This document shows, one piece after another, positions 14,787 through 21,888 of a stretch of 21,888 nt of DNA (positions within the stretch are counted from its first letter, which is position 1; the number at the start of each line of letters is the position of its first letter). The notes beneath the pieces were generated by a model. The model searched no databases. It was not told the DNA's origin and saw nothing but the letters and a program-made list of their open reading frames with translations. Made by a program: the position numbers and the translations under genes. Origin of the DNA: UBA3263 sp964549975 (GTDB lineage Bacteria; Bacteroidota; Bacteroidia; Bacteroidales; Muribaculaceae); contig CAZJWM010000025.1 of the NCBI GenBank assembly GCA_964549975.1, positions 1 to 21,888 of the forward strand, given 5' to 3'.

Positions 14787-15420
14787 CAACAGAATCGACG
14801 AATATATCCTCAGCCACATAGCCGCCGAGCCGCCCCACCTGACGGCGCTCAACCGCCACACGCAGCTCCACCATCTCTATGGCCACCAATGTTCGGGCCA
14901 TCTGCAGGGTAGGGTGCTGTCGATGCTCAGCCGCATGATTGCGCCGCGCATCATCGTGGAACTCGGCTGCTTCACCGGCTACAGCACGCTCTGCCTGGCC
15001 GAAGGCTTGCAGGTCGACGGCGAATTGCACACCATTGAAATCAACGACGAAGACGCCGACGAACTAACCGAACGTTTTGCCTCCGACCCGCGCATTCATC
15101 TTCACATTGGTGATGCGTTGGAGCTGCTGACCACGATGCCCGATGGGATAGACATGGCGTTTATCGACGCCAACAAGCGCACATACTGTGAGTATCTGCG
15201 CTTGCTGCTGCCAAAGATGCGTCCGGGCGGATTCATCCTGGCCGACAATACGTTGTGGGGTGAAAAGGTGATGGATGAGTCGGCTCACGATGCACAGACG
15301 CAGGGCATTCGCCGATTCAACGACATGGTGGCCGCTGAATTTCAGCATCTCTCGCCGGTGATCCTGCCTCTGCGCGACGGTCTGACGCTGATGCAAGTGC
15401 CGCCTATCGCTCAGCCCTGA
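14779..15420 (+). CDS. SAM-dependent O-methyltransferase (class I, caffeoyl-CoA OMT-like)
   Basis: I place the start at 14779 (213 residues, MDNNRIDEY...). A longer in-frame start at 14704 would run through most of the aroQ C terminus. Motif I is V60-ELGCFTGYST, which binds SAM. D130-ANK133 and A155-D156-N157 match the metal and substrate-binding positions of the O-methyltransferase 3 family (YrrM, catechol and caffeoyl-CoA types). Some bacterial YrrM-like members modify tRNA 5-hydroxyuridine instead (TrmR), so a tRNA role is a serious alternative given trmD in the same operon. It is the last gene of the operon and its 3' end overlaps fcl on the other strand by 17 bp. Confidence 0.88.
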   Translation: MDNNRIDEYILSHIAAEPPHLTALNRHTQLHHLYGHQCSGHLQGRVLSMLSRMIAPRIIVELGCFTGYSTLCLAEGLQVDGELHTIEINDEDADELTERFASDPRIHLHIGDALELLTTMPDGIDMAFIDANKRTYCEYLRLLLPKMRPGGFILADNTLWGEKVMDESAHDAQTQGIRRFNDMVAAEFQHLSPVILPLRDGLTLMQVPPIAQP

Positions 15421-16345
15421 CGGGATTTGAGAGGAAATCTTGATAGGCCAAACGAATGCCGTCTTCAAGTTCGGTGTGATAGCTCCAGCCTAAGGCTGTG
15501 GCCTTGCTCACATCGAGGAGTTTGCGCGGTGTGCCGTTAGGCATCGACGTATCCCAGAGGATTTCGCCGTCGTAGCCCACCACTTTTGCCACCAGTTCGG
15601 TGAGCTGACGTATGGACAATTCCTTGCCGGTGCCGGCATTGACGGTTTCGTTGCCACTATAGTTGTTCATCAAGAATACGCACAGATTGGCCAAATCGTC
15701 GACGTAGAGAAACTCGCGCAACGGCGACCCGTCGCCCCAGCAGGTGACGGATTTCACTCCGGCCGTTTTTGCCTCATGAAAGCGGCGAATCAGCGCCGGC
15801 AATACGTGACTGTGAGTGGGATGGTAGTTGTCGTTAGGGCCGTAGAGGTTGGTGGGCATCACGCTGATGAAGTCAGTGGCATATTGGCGATTGAGATATT
15901 CGCAATATTTCAGCCCGGAGATTTTGGCCAACGCATAGGCCTCGTTGGTCTGCTCCAACGCGGAGGTGAGCAGACACGATTCCGGCATGGGCTGCGGCGC
16001 CATTCGCGGATAGATGCAACTTGAGCCGAGAAATTCCAGTTTGCGGCAACCGTTTTGCCAAGCGGCATGAATCACGTTCATCTCCAACATCATGTTTTGA
16101 TACATGAAGTCGGCCGGAGCCTTTTGATTAGCTTCGATGCCGCCCACTTTTGCGGCAGCAAGAAACACATACTGCGGACGTTCGGTAGCGAAAAATGCGT
16201 CAACGGCACGCTGGTCGCAAAGGTCGAGTTCGCTGTGTGAACGTGTGATTATATTTTCGTAACCTTGGCGCTGAAGTTCGCGCACAATGGCGGAGCCAAC
16301 CATTCCGCGATGGCCTGCCACGTAGATTTTGTCTTGTTTCTGCAT
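15404..16345 (-). CDS. fcl: GDP-L-fucose synthase
   Basis: This 313-residue short-chain dehydrogenase/reductase uses NADPH to epimerise and reduce GDP-4-keto-6-deoxymannose to GDP-L-fucose. The N terminus has GHRGMVGSAI at 11-20, the dinucleotide-binding loop. The catalytic Ser108, Tyr137 and Lys141 sit one residue from the E. coli enzyme's S107/Y136/K140. NLYGPNDNYHP is the family signature. Length is close to E. coli Fcl (321). It follows gmd with a one-base overlap (TAATG), so both steps of the pathway are translated together. Its stop (TAG at 15406-15404) lies inside the convergent methyltransferase gene. Confidence 0.97.
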   Translation of the reverse strand: MQKQDKIYVAGHRGMVGSAIVRELQRQGYENIITRSHSELDLCDQRAVDAFFATERPQYVFLAAAKVGGIEANQKAPADFMYQNMMLEMNVIHAAWQNGCRKLEFLGSSCIYPRMAPQPMPESCLLTSALEQTNEAYALAKISGLKYCEYLNRQYATDFISVMPTNLYGPNDNYHPTHSHVLPALIRRFHEAKTAGVKSVTCWGDGSPLREFLYVDDLANLCVFLMNNYSGNETVNAGTGKELSIRQLTELVAKVVGYDGEILWDTSMPNGTPRKLLDVSKATALGWSYHTELEDGIRLAYQDFLSNPVRAER

Positions 16346-17448
16346 TATTTCACAATTCCTCTTTCGAGATATTCTGCGAGGTTCATCTTCACCTGCTCAC
16401 CGGCGCGTTCCATGGCCACTTTGGCCATATCGGCATCAACCATCAGGTTTACAAGCTGTTCAAACGATGTCTTTTTCTCAGGATTCCAGCCGAGTTTCTG
16501 TTTGGCTTTGGTGGGGTCGCCCCAGAGGTTCACCACGTCGGTGGGACGATAGAAGTCGGGCGAAACCTCCACGAGCACGCGCCCGGTGGCCACGTCAATG
16601 CCGCGCTCTTTGTCTTCGGCGCCTTCAAAGCGCAATTCGATGCCGGCGCGGCGGAAGGCCAACTGACAGAACTCTCGCACGGAGTGTTGCACCCCGGTGG
16701 CTATCACAAAGTCTTCAGGCTTGTCGTTTTGCAGCAGAAGCCACATGCACTCCACGTAGTCTTTGGCGTAGCCCCAGTCGCGCAACGAGCTGAGGTTGCC
16801 CAGATAGAGTTTATCTTGCTTGCCCTGAGCTATGCGAGCCGCCGCAAGGGTGATTTTGCGAGTGACGAAGGTTTCGCCGCGGCGTTCCGACTCATGGTTG
16901 AACAGGATGCCGGAGCAGGCAAACATGTTGTAAGCCTCGCGATATTCGCGCACAATCCAATAGCCATAGAGTTTGGCCACGGCATAGGGAGAGTAGGGGT
17001 GAAACGGCGTGTCTTCGTTTTGAGGCACTTGCTCCACTTTGCCATAGAGCTCCGAGGTTGAGGCCTGATAGAAACGGCAAGTCTGAGCCAGACCGCATTG
17101 GCGGATTCCCTCCAGCAGACGCAACACGCCGGTGGCGTCAACGTCGGCGGTAAATTCGGGGGAGTCGAACGACACCTGCACATGGCTCTGCGCAGCAAGA
17201 TTATACACCTCATCGGGGCACACCTTGCCGAGCACTTGGATTATCGACATCGAATCGCCCATGTCGGCATAGTGGAGATGGAAATTGGGATGGCCCTCGA
17301 GATGCGCAATGCGCTCGCGGAAATCAACCGACGAGCGGCGTATCGTGCCGTGCACATCGTAACCTTTGTCGAGCAAAAGCTCCGACAAGTAAGATCCATC
17401 CTGACCGGTCACGCCGGTAATCAGGGCAACTTTCTGTTTTTTCACCAT
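16345..17448 (-). CDS. gmd: GDP-mannose 4,6-dehydratase
   Basis: This 367-residue enzyme makes GDP-4-keto-6-deoxymannose from GDP-mannose. I chose ATG 17448 (MVKKQKVALITG). A TTG 15 bp upstream is in frame but adds only five unconserved residues. TGVTGQDGSYL (11-21) is the NADP loop. The active site S130/T131-S-E133 and Y155-AVAK159 match the family. With fcl it forms the complete de novo route to GDP-L-fucose, used to fucosylate capsule and surface glycoproteins in Bacteroidales. The pair has its own consensus promoter at 17481-17512. No other polysaccharide locus genes adjoin it. Confidence 0.98.
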   Translation of the reverse strand: MVKKQKVALITGVTGQDGSYLSELLLDKGYDVHGTIRRSSVDFRERIAHLEGHPNFHLHYADMGDSMSIIQVLGKVCPDEVYNLAAQSHVQVSFDSPEFTADVDATGVLRLLEGIRQCGLAQTCRFYQASTSELYGKVEQVPQNEDTPFHPYSPYAVAKLYGYWIVREYREAYNMFACSGILFNHESERRGETFVTRKITLAAARIAQGKQDKLYLGNLSSLRDWGYAKDYVECMWLLLQNDKPEDFVIATGVQHSVREFCQLAFRRAGIELRFEGAEDKERGIDVATGRVLVEVSPDFYRPTDVVNLWGDPTKAKQKLGWNPEKKTSFEQLVNLMVDADMAKVAMERAGEQVKMNLAEYLERGIVK

Positions 17449-17480
17449 ACTCAGAATAAGCAATTATTTGATTTGTGTCA

Positions 17481-17512
17481 CAAAGATAGAGATATTCTCG
17501 GAAATGGCCAAA
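17481..17512 (-). promoter_or_regulatory. gmd-fcl promoter
   Basis: On the minus strand TTTG (17512-17509) and TATCTTTG (17488-17481) are separated by exactly 20 nt, a full match to the Bacteroidota -33/-7 consensus. It lies in the 68-bp gap between the TPR gene and gmd and predicts a leader of about 25-30 nt. Confidence 0.85.
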
Positions 17513-17516
17513 CGCT

Positions 17517-19664
17517 TCACACGCCAAGTGCATCAACTATCAGCGGCAAAATGGAGCTGTCCACTCCGGCCGTGGCCAGATAATGCGCATCGTCGGCAAA
17601 GGCTTTCTCCAGGGTGTCGGCATCGGTGGTGTAGGCCCGATAGTGGGTCATCGCCTCGGCTATGTTGCCTATGGCCAGCGAGAGGTGACCCATGTTAAGG
17701 CAGTCGGTGGGGGTGACGCTCTGAGTCTGCGCCAAGCGCTGATAGTAGCGCTGCGAGGTTTCAAAGTCTTTGCAGAGCAGAGCCGTGAAGGCTATTGGGC
17801 GAATCGGCTTCAGCGACTGTTCGTCGGTGAACTCCGCGCGATAATATTCATGCAAGGCTTCGCGATAGTCGCCAAGCTCCAACAGCATATGGCCGATGTT
17901 GAGAATGGTGTTCACCTCATCGGGGCGCACGGCATCCAGTCGGCGATAATAGGCCAGCGCATCAGCCGGCCGACGGAGTTGTTTGTAGGCAGTGGCCATG
18001 CGCGAAAGTGTCCACTTTGAATCCGGGTTGATTGCTTCGGCATTGGCATAGGCGGCAACGGCATCGGTGAGTTGGCCCATGCTTTGATAGGCGTAGCCAA
18101 TCTTCTGCCAAATGCTCTCTTGCTCGGGCAGACGCTGCAACAGCGGCAGAGCGTCGGCATAATATCCGCGTTTGAAATAGAACTCGGCAAAGAGTCTCAC
18201 GGTGTCTTCATCGGCAAAATCAGCCTCAAGCAGGGGCACTTTGGTGAGATTCAACTCCGGCCCAAAGGGGTCGGTGAATTCGTTTTTGCGGCGAAAGAGA
18301 TGGAAGAAGCGATAGAGGTCTTGAACATATCGTCCGGCCATATCTTCCGAAGCTTGGCGCTGCGGATAGGTATGAGTGCTCTCCAGCTCGGCCATGTTGA
18401 TGTTGTGTTGTTCAATCTGCTGCGAGAGCATGGCACGCTGCGGGGCAGGCATCATCGAAAGGGCCAACACCAACGAATATTTGTCGTTGTCGCAAAGGAA
18501 TCCGGCCGTCTCCACCACGTCGGCGAAGGCGGTGTTGGCGCCCAACAAGGCCGCCACGTCGGTTTGCGTGGCGTAGAAGGGCAAAAACCAGTTGGCCGCT
18601 TCGTTGAAAAAGGGGAAGTGTTTCAGCTGACCAAAGGAGGTGAGCATCACGTCGCCGCCATCGTTTTGCAGTTCGGTTAGTTCGCGAATTTTGTCTTGCA
18701 AGCCCGACTTGTTGAGCAGCTCTTCCCACTCGGGATTCTCCTCCATGGCGGCGGCAAATTCTGCCGGGTCGGAGGGGGTGTCTTGAATGCGCCGGTAGAT
18801 TTCGGGGCGCAGTTTCATCATCTCGGGGATGAGCTCGTCGCGCATCTTGCGGGTGATGCGTTCGGTGTCGCGGGTGCGGATGAATTGGCGCGCAATCATG
18901 CGCACGTTTTCGGTCCAGTCACCCGTGTCGCGCAAGGCCTCCACTCTGGCTTTCAGCTTCGGCGAGGATAGGCGCTGAGGATGCAGAGCCATGATGAGCA
19001 ATGCCGCCACCGAGGCGCGCATCTTCAGGTCTTGGCGAGGCGAATCTGCCGCATCGAGCAGAAGCATCAGTGCATCTTGGCGGAAGAAGTAGAGCGAGCG
19101 CATCAGCAGCGCCGACACCATCAGCAGGGCAAAATGCTCGGGCAGCGTTTCGGAGCTCCACACCGAGCGCAACGGCTCCAGTGTTTCGCCCTCCGGGGCA
19201 GCCCAAATGCGATAGAACAGGCGGCGAGCCACGGTCTCGGCTTGGGCCGACGTGGTGTCGGTGGGATGATAGCCTGTGAGCGACATCATTTGCGCGGCCA
19301 ATGCGTCATATTGCGCAAGCAGTTCGGCAGTGGTCTCGTCGGCGTGCAGGCGGCAATAGCGCACCATGCCGTAGAAGAGCGACGGATTGTCGGCCTTCAA
19401 TTCCAAGGCCACCTCAATGCGGTCGAGAATGGCGTATAGGCGACGTTTGATTTCGTCGATCACCTGCTGACGCTGAGGATCGGCGGCACCGCTCACGGCA
19501 TATTTCAGCACCAACTGATAGTCTTCGTCGGCGCGGTTAAGGTCGTTGATAATCGACCAATCGCCGGCGGGAGCTACGGTGCGCAGCAGCGAAATGGCCT
19601 TGTTCAATCGACCTTGCGCAAGGGCCTTGTTGACGGCCGGGCTATATGTTGAGATCTGAGTCAT
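17517..19664 (-). CDS. Large cytoplasmic TPR protein, function unknown
   Basis: This 715-residue protein lacks a signal peptide and membrane segments. The C-terminal third (about 490-690) holds clear tetratricopeptide repeats, such as YYADALPLLQRLP, GQLTDAVAAYANAEAINPDS, RPADALAYYRRLDAVRPDE and GDYREALHEYYRAE, each in the A-x(3)-Y-x(2)-A-x(3)-P pattern. The N-terminal two thirds is helical and Leu/Ala/Arg-rich, with no enzyme motif seen. TPRs usually scaffold protein-protein contacts. Its ATG overlaps the nucleotidase stop by 4 bp (ATGA at 19664-19661), so a cytoplasmic protein is coupled to two exported lipoproteins. No function can be assigned. Confidence 0.85.
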   Translation of the reverse strand: MTQISTYSPAVNKALAQGRLNKAISLLRTVAPAGDWSIINDLNRADEDYQLVLKYAVSGAADPQRQQVIDEIKRRLYAILDRIEVALELKADNPSLFYGMVRYCRLHADETTAELLAQYDALAAQMMSLTGYHPTDTTSAQAETVARRLFYRIWAAPEGETLEPLRSVWSSETLPEHFALLMVSALLMRSLYFFRQDALMLLLDAADSPRQDLKMRASVAALLIMALHPQRLSSPKLKARVEALRDTGDWTENVRMIARQFIRTRDTERITRKMRDELIPEMMKLRPEIYRRIQDTPSDPAEFAAAMEENPEWEELLNKSGLQDKIRELTELQNDGGDVMLTSFGQLKHFPFFNEAANWFLPFYATQTDVAALLGANTAFADVVETAGFLCDNDKYSLVLALSMMPAPQRAMLSQQIEQHNINMAELESTHTYPQRQASEDMAGRYVQDLYRFFHLFRRKNEFTDPFGPELNLTKVPLLEADFADEDTVRLFAEFYFKRGYYADALPLLQRLPEQESIWQKIGYAYQSMGQLTDAVAAYANAEAINPDSKWTLSRMATAYKQLRRPADALAYYRRLDAVRPDEVNTILNIGHMLLELGDYREALHEYYRAEFTDEQSLKPIRPIAFTALLCKDFETSQRYYQRLAQTQSVTPTDCLNMGHLSLAIGNIAEAMTHYRAYTTDADTLEKAFADDAHYLATAGVDSSILPLIVDALGV

Positions 19665-21160
19665 TTGTCGGAAGCGGCCATACGCACCGCTGCAGAGGGG
19701 TTGATTTCGGGATTCAGTTTGAGATAGTCAATCAGGTCGGCAAAGGCCACGTTGCGACTCTCGGCAATGCGCTCGGCGCGTGTCAGCGGGGTCATGTAGT
19801 CGCCGCCGGTGGCGAGATAGTCGATTGTGGCTATGCGATAGGTGCGGTTAGGGTCAATGGTGCAGTCAATCAGTGAACCGTCAGAGGGATTGAACGTGAC
19901 GGTGAGACCGCTCAGGGCATCGCCGCCGCGACGTGCCATCACTTCGAGGGCTTCAATCAAGTCGGAGCCCTTGATGTCGAGCACCACCACCTTATTCTGG
20001 AAGGGCATCATGTCTATGGCTGCGCCCTCGGTCAGCACACCGGGAGTCCACGTGGTGCGCAAGCCGCCCTTGTTGGTAATGGAGAAGTCAACATTGGGAG
20101 CAAGTTCACGGCCGCGAGCCAACACAAAGTCGGCGGCAAAGTTCTGCATGGCGGCATCGCGTCCGGTCAGAGCCACCGGCGAGGTCACGCGGGCCACCGG
20201 GATAGTGTAAAGCGAATCGATGCCACTGCGATATTTCGCTATTTCAGCCACGAGGGCCGGATCCGTGCGGCCGTCGAGCCGACTGTTCACCTCAATGAGT
20301 TGCGACTTTGAGAGCGAAGGATTCTTGAGATTAACGACAATCTCACCGAGGTTGGCACCATACTTACCGGTTTGCACCACGAGCACCGAATCGCCCACAG
20401 CGTTCACTTTGTGGAGATTCGGGGGAAGGGTGGTGTGGGAGTGGGCGCCAATGATGATGTCGATGCCGGAGGTTTGGGCCGCCACATCGCAGTCGGAAAA
20501 GAGGTCGGGGTTGTCGCCGGAACTCTGGTAGCCGATATGTGTCACGGCCACCACAACGTCGGCGCCGAGTTTGCCGCGGAGCAGCGACACGACGGAGTCG
20601 GTGGTTTGCCGCCACGGCATATAGCGCACACCATTGTAATTTCCCTCTGCAATCATGCCGGCGGGGTCAATGTTGATGGAGAATATGCCCACGCGATGCT
20701 TGCCATACTTTTTCACCACATAGGGCACGGCCATCTGCTCCAAGCCGGAGCCGGTGAGGTCGTAGTTGGTGGCTATAAACGTTGGCTTGGCCTCGGCATA
20801 GTTGGCGGCCAAAGTGGCGGTGCCGTTATCAAATTCGTGGTTGCCGAGAATCTGAATGTCGTAGCCGAGTTGATTGAGCATCTGCTGCTCCACGCGGCCC
20901 TTATAGAGATGGAAATAGAGCGTGCCCTGCACGGCGTCGCCGGCATCAATGAGCAACGTGTTTTTGTGTTGAGCGCGCACGCTGTCGATCAACACTTTTC
21001 GACGAGCCACGCCGCCCAGGTTGCTCGACTCAATCGGGTCGATGTGTGAGTGGGTGTCGTTGGTGTGGAGAATCACAAGTTCGTTGCCGGCGGTGGAACA
21101 CGCGGCAAAGCTGCAAGCCAGGGCACCTGCAGCAAATATGTGGAATAATCTATTGGTCAT
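19661..21160 (-). CDS. 5'-nucleotidase/metallophosphoesterase lipoprotein (UshA-like)
   Basis: This 499-residue protein has a lipoprotein signal ending FAAC (Cys21), so it is anchored in an outer or periplasmic membrane leaflet. The metallophosphoesterase domain has N34-D35-T-H37, D72 (IDAGDAVQG), G106-N107-H108-E109 and later THIG and GAHSH, the full set of two-metal ligands. The C-terminal 5'-nucleotidase domain (about 315-490) has NKGGLRTTW and DYLATGGDY, which form the substrate-binding region. Both domains are on one chain, as in E. coli UshA (550 residues). The expected role is extracytoplasmic dephosphorylation of nucleotides for salvage; UDP-sugar hydrolase activity is possible. It starts 4 bp after the upstream lipoprotein stop and overlaps the TPR gene. 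Confidence 0.93.
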   Translation of the reverse strand: MTNRLFHIFAAGALACSFAACSTAGNELVILHTNDTHSHIDPIESSNLGGVARRKVLIDSVRAQHKNTLLIDAGDAVQGTLYFHLYKGRVEQQMLNQLGYDIQILGNHEFDNGTATLAANYAEAKPTFIATNYDLTGSGLEQMAVPYVVKKYGKHRVGIFSINIDPAGMIAEGNYNGVRYMPWRQTTDSVVSLLRGKLGADVVVAVTHIGYQSSGDNPDLFSDCDVAAQTSGIDIIIGAHSHTTLPPNLHKVNAVGDSVLVVQTGKYGANLGEIVVNLKNPSLSKSQLIEVNSRLDGRTDPALVAEIAKYRSGIDSLYTIPVARVTSPVALTGRDAAMQNFAADFVLARGRELAPNVDFSITNKGGLRTTWTPGVLTEGAAIDMMPFQNKVVVLDIKGSDLIEALEVMARRGGDALSGLTVTFNPSDGSLIDCTIDPNRTYRIATIDYLATGGDYMTPLTRAERIAESRNVAFADLIDYLKLNPEINPSAAVRMAASDK

Positions 21161-21164
21161 TCTC

Positions 21165-21602
21165 TTAGAGTTTCTTGAGCATTAGGGTTTGCAGCGGAAG
21201 CACGGGCATGGAGTCTTGCGAGCTGAACACGTAGCAGCGATAGATGGCCGTTTCGTCAACGAGTTGCACGGTGCCTTTGGTGTAGGCCGTTAGGGCGCCG
21301 TCCATGATGCTGGCTCCGATGGTGAGGGTGTCGGCCGACATGAAGTAGGCCACGTCTTGATGGAGATTCACGGCCACATTGCCCCCTTCGTATTTCTTGT
21401 CCCACTGAAGCGTGGCCACGTTATTCTGCTTGAATGTGACGGATATCACGCCCGACGACGATTCGGCAGGCTGCACCACTTCCCACTTGCCGCCCAGCGG
21501 GCCGGCAGCGGGCTCGTCATCTTCGCTGCTGCAACCACAGGCCATTGCGGCCACCACAGGGAGCACCAACAGCGCTTTCACGCAACGATAGAATCTGCTC
21601 AT
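21165..21602 (-). CDS. Small lipoprotein with lipocalin-like beta domain
   Basis: This 145-residue protein carries a lipoprotein signal, MACGC, with Cys24 (or Cys22) as the lipidated residue, followed by SSEDDEP. The mature part opens with LGGKWEVV and continues in alternating beta strands (VISVTFKQNNVATLQW, VAYFMSADTLTIGAS). This resembles the lipocalin-like/META-type small lipoproteins of Bacteroidota, but I do not recognise a named family. It is the first gene of the lipoprotein-nucleotidase-TPR operon, only 4 bp from the nucleotidase. Its promoter overlaps the end of the tRNA terminator. Confidence 0.8.
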   Translation of the reverse strand: MSRFYRCVKALLVLPVVAAMACGCSSEDDEPAAGPLGGKWEVVQPAESSSGVISVTFKQNNVATLQWDKKYEGGNVAVNLHQDVAYFMSADTLTIGASIMDGALTAYTKGTVQLVDETAIYRCYVFSSQDSMPVLPLQTLMLKKL

Positions 21603-21624
21603 AGTTTGTCAGAAAAAAGAGTTT

Positions 21625-21672
21625 GTCGTATAAATGTCGATATGCATCGAAAAGTTTAGACAAATATACGAC
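21625..21672. repeat. Imperfect inverted repeat over the lipoprotein operon promoter
   Basis: GTCGTATAAATGTC (21625-21638) and GACAAATATACGAC (21659-21672) match as inverted arms at 12 of 14 positions. A smaller CGAT/ATCG pair lies in the spacer. The right arm covers the -7 box (21661-21668) and the left arm lies in the leader. It could be an operator or a leader hairpin. Confidence 0.5.
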
Positions 21673-21692
21673 AATTTTCTGAAATAGCGAAA
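21661..21692 (-). promoter_or_regulatory. Promoter of the lipoprotein-nucleotidase-TPR operon
   Basis: On the minus strand TTTC (21692-21689, one mismatch from TTTG) and TATATTTG (21668-21661) are 20 nt apart. The predicted leader is about 50-55 nt. The -33 element shares bases with the T-run of the upstream tRNA terminator, so termination and initiation are packed together. Confidence 0.7.
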
Positions 21693-21735
21693 AAGAAGAT
21701 GACCAATCACCTTTGGGGCAATCAGTCATCTTCTT
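21690..21735 (-). terminator. Intrinsic terminator of the tRNA-fMet gene
   Basis: On the minus strand AAGAAGATGAC (21735-21725) and GTCATCTTCTT (21703-21693) form a perfect 11-bp stem with a 21-nt loop. The 3' arm runs into a stretch of five T (21694-21690). It begins 5 bp after the tRNA 3' end. Confidence 0.85.
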
Positions 21736-21740
21736 GTTAG

Positions 21741-21812
<72 letters not shown>

Positions 21813-21832
21813 TTATTTCCGTTTTGCGAGTG

Positions 21833-21864
21833 CAAAGTTACGACTTATTGGCGAACTGTGCAAA
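21833..21864 (-). promoter_or_regulatory. tRNA-fMet promoter
   Basis: On the minus strand TTTG (21864-21861) and TAACTTTG (21840-21833) are separated by exactly 20 nt, a full consensus match. The -7 box is 20 bp before the mature tRNA 5' end, leaving a short leader for RNase P to remove. Confidence 0.85.
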
Positions 21865-21888
21865 TTTTTTCACAAGAAAATTGCAAGA

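Noticed and set aside
17449..17463. TTG start of gmd five codons upstream
   Set aside because: The ATG at 17448 begins directly before the conserved KVALITGVTG, and family members start at about this point.

Overview
This window looks like chromosomal DNA from a Bacteroidota bacterium, most likely order Bacteroidales. A gut Muribaculaceae-type genome would fit its moderately high GC, but that family call is inference. The evidence is the -33/-7 promoter pattern TTTG-N19-20-TAnnTTTG in front of several genes, the near absence of Shine-Dalgarno sequences, many small lipoproteins with Bacteroidota-style signal peptides, and the protein families present (TlpA-like lipoprotein, LRR_5/BspA-like protein, GyrB of about 650 residues). 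Coding density is high, and no stretch over 300 bp lacks a gene.

Layout. 1-606: the end of nrdD overlapping nrdG (anaerobic ribonucleotide reduction). 667-2222: two lipoproteins, the second a TlpA-like thioredoxin, closed by a clear intrinsic terminator. 2349-5123 (+): a small four-helix membrane protein with a cytochrome-b-like histidine pattern, then an MgtE magnesium channel and a short-chain polyprenyl diphosphate synthase. 5223-6804 (+): a secreted leucine-rich-repeat protein and a tiny membrane protein. 6895-11174 (-): rnr (RNase R) downstream of gyrB. 11207-11378: the divergent gyrB/metK control region. 11379-15420 (+): a tightly overlapping five-gene operon, metK-trmD-glycosyltransferase-aroQ-O-methyltransferase. 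15404-17448 (-): fcl and gmd, the two steps from GDP-mannose to GDP-L-fucose. 17517-21602 (-): lipoprotein, 5'-nucleotidase lipoprotein and TPR protein in one operon. 21741-21812 (-): initiator tRNA-fMet with its own promoter and terminator.

Most of the window is housekeeping. Two points stand out. First, the whole metK leader folds as a SAM-II-type (metA motif) pseudoknot riboswitch whose 3' strand ends two bases before the metK start codon. It should therefore control SAM synthetase by translation, and through coupling perhaps also the two SAM-dependent methyltransferases in the same operon. Second, the 143-residue membrane protein at 2349-2780 carries two His-X13-His pairs in helices 2 and 4, the spacing that holds two b hemes in cytochrome b. 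It probably starts on a leaderless or almost leaderless transcript. I saw no CRISPR array, insertion sequence, phage or defence module.
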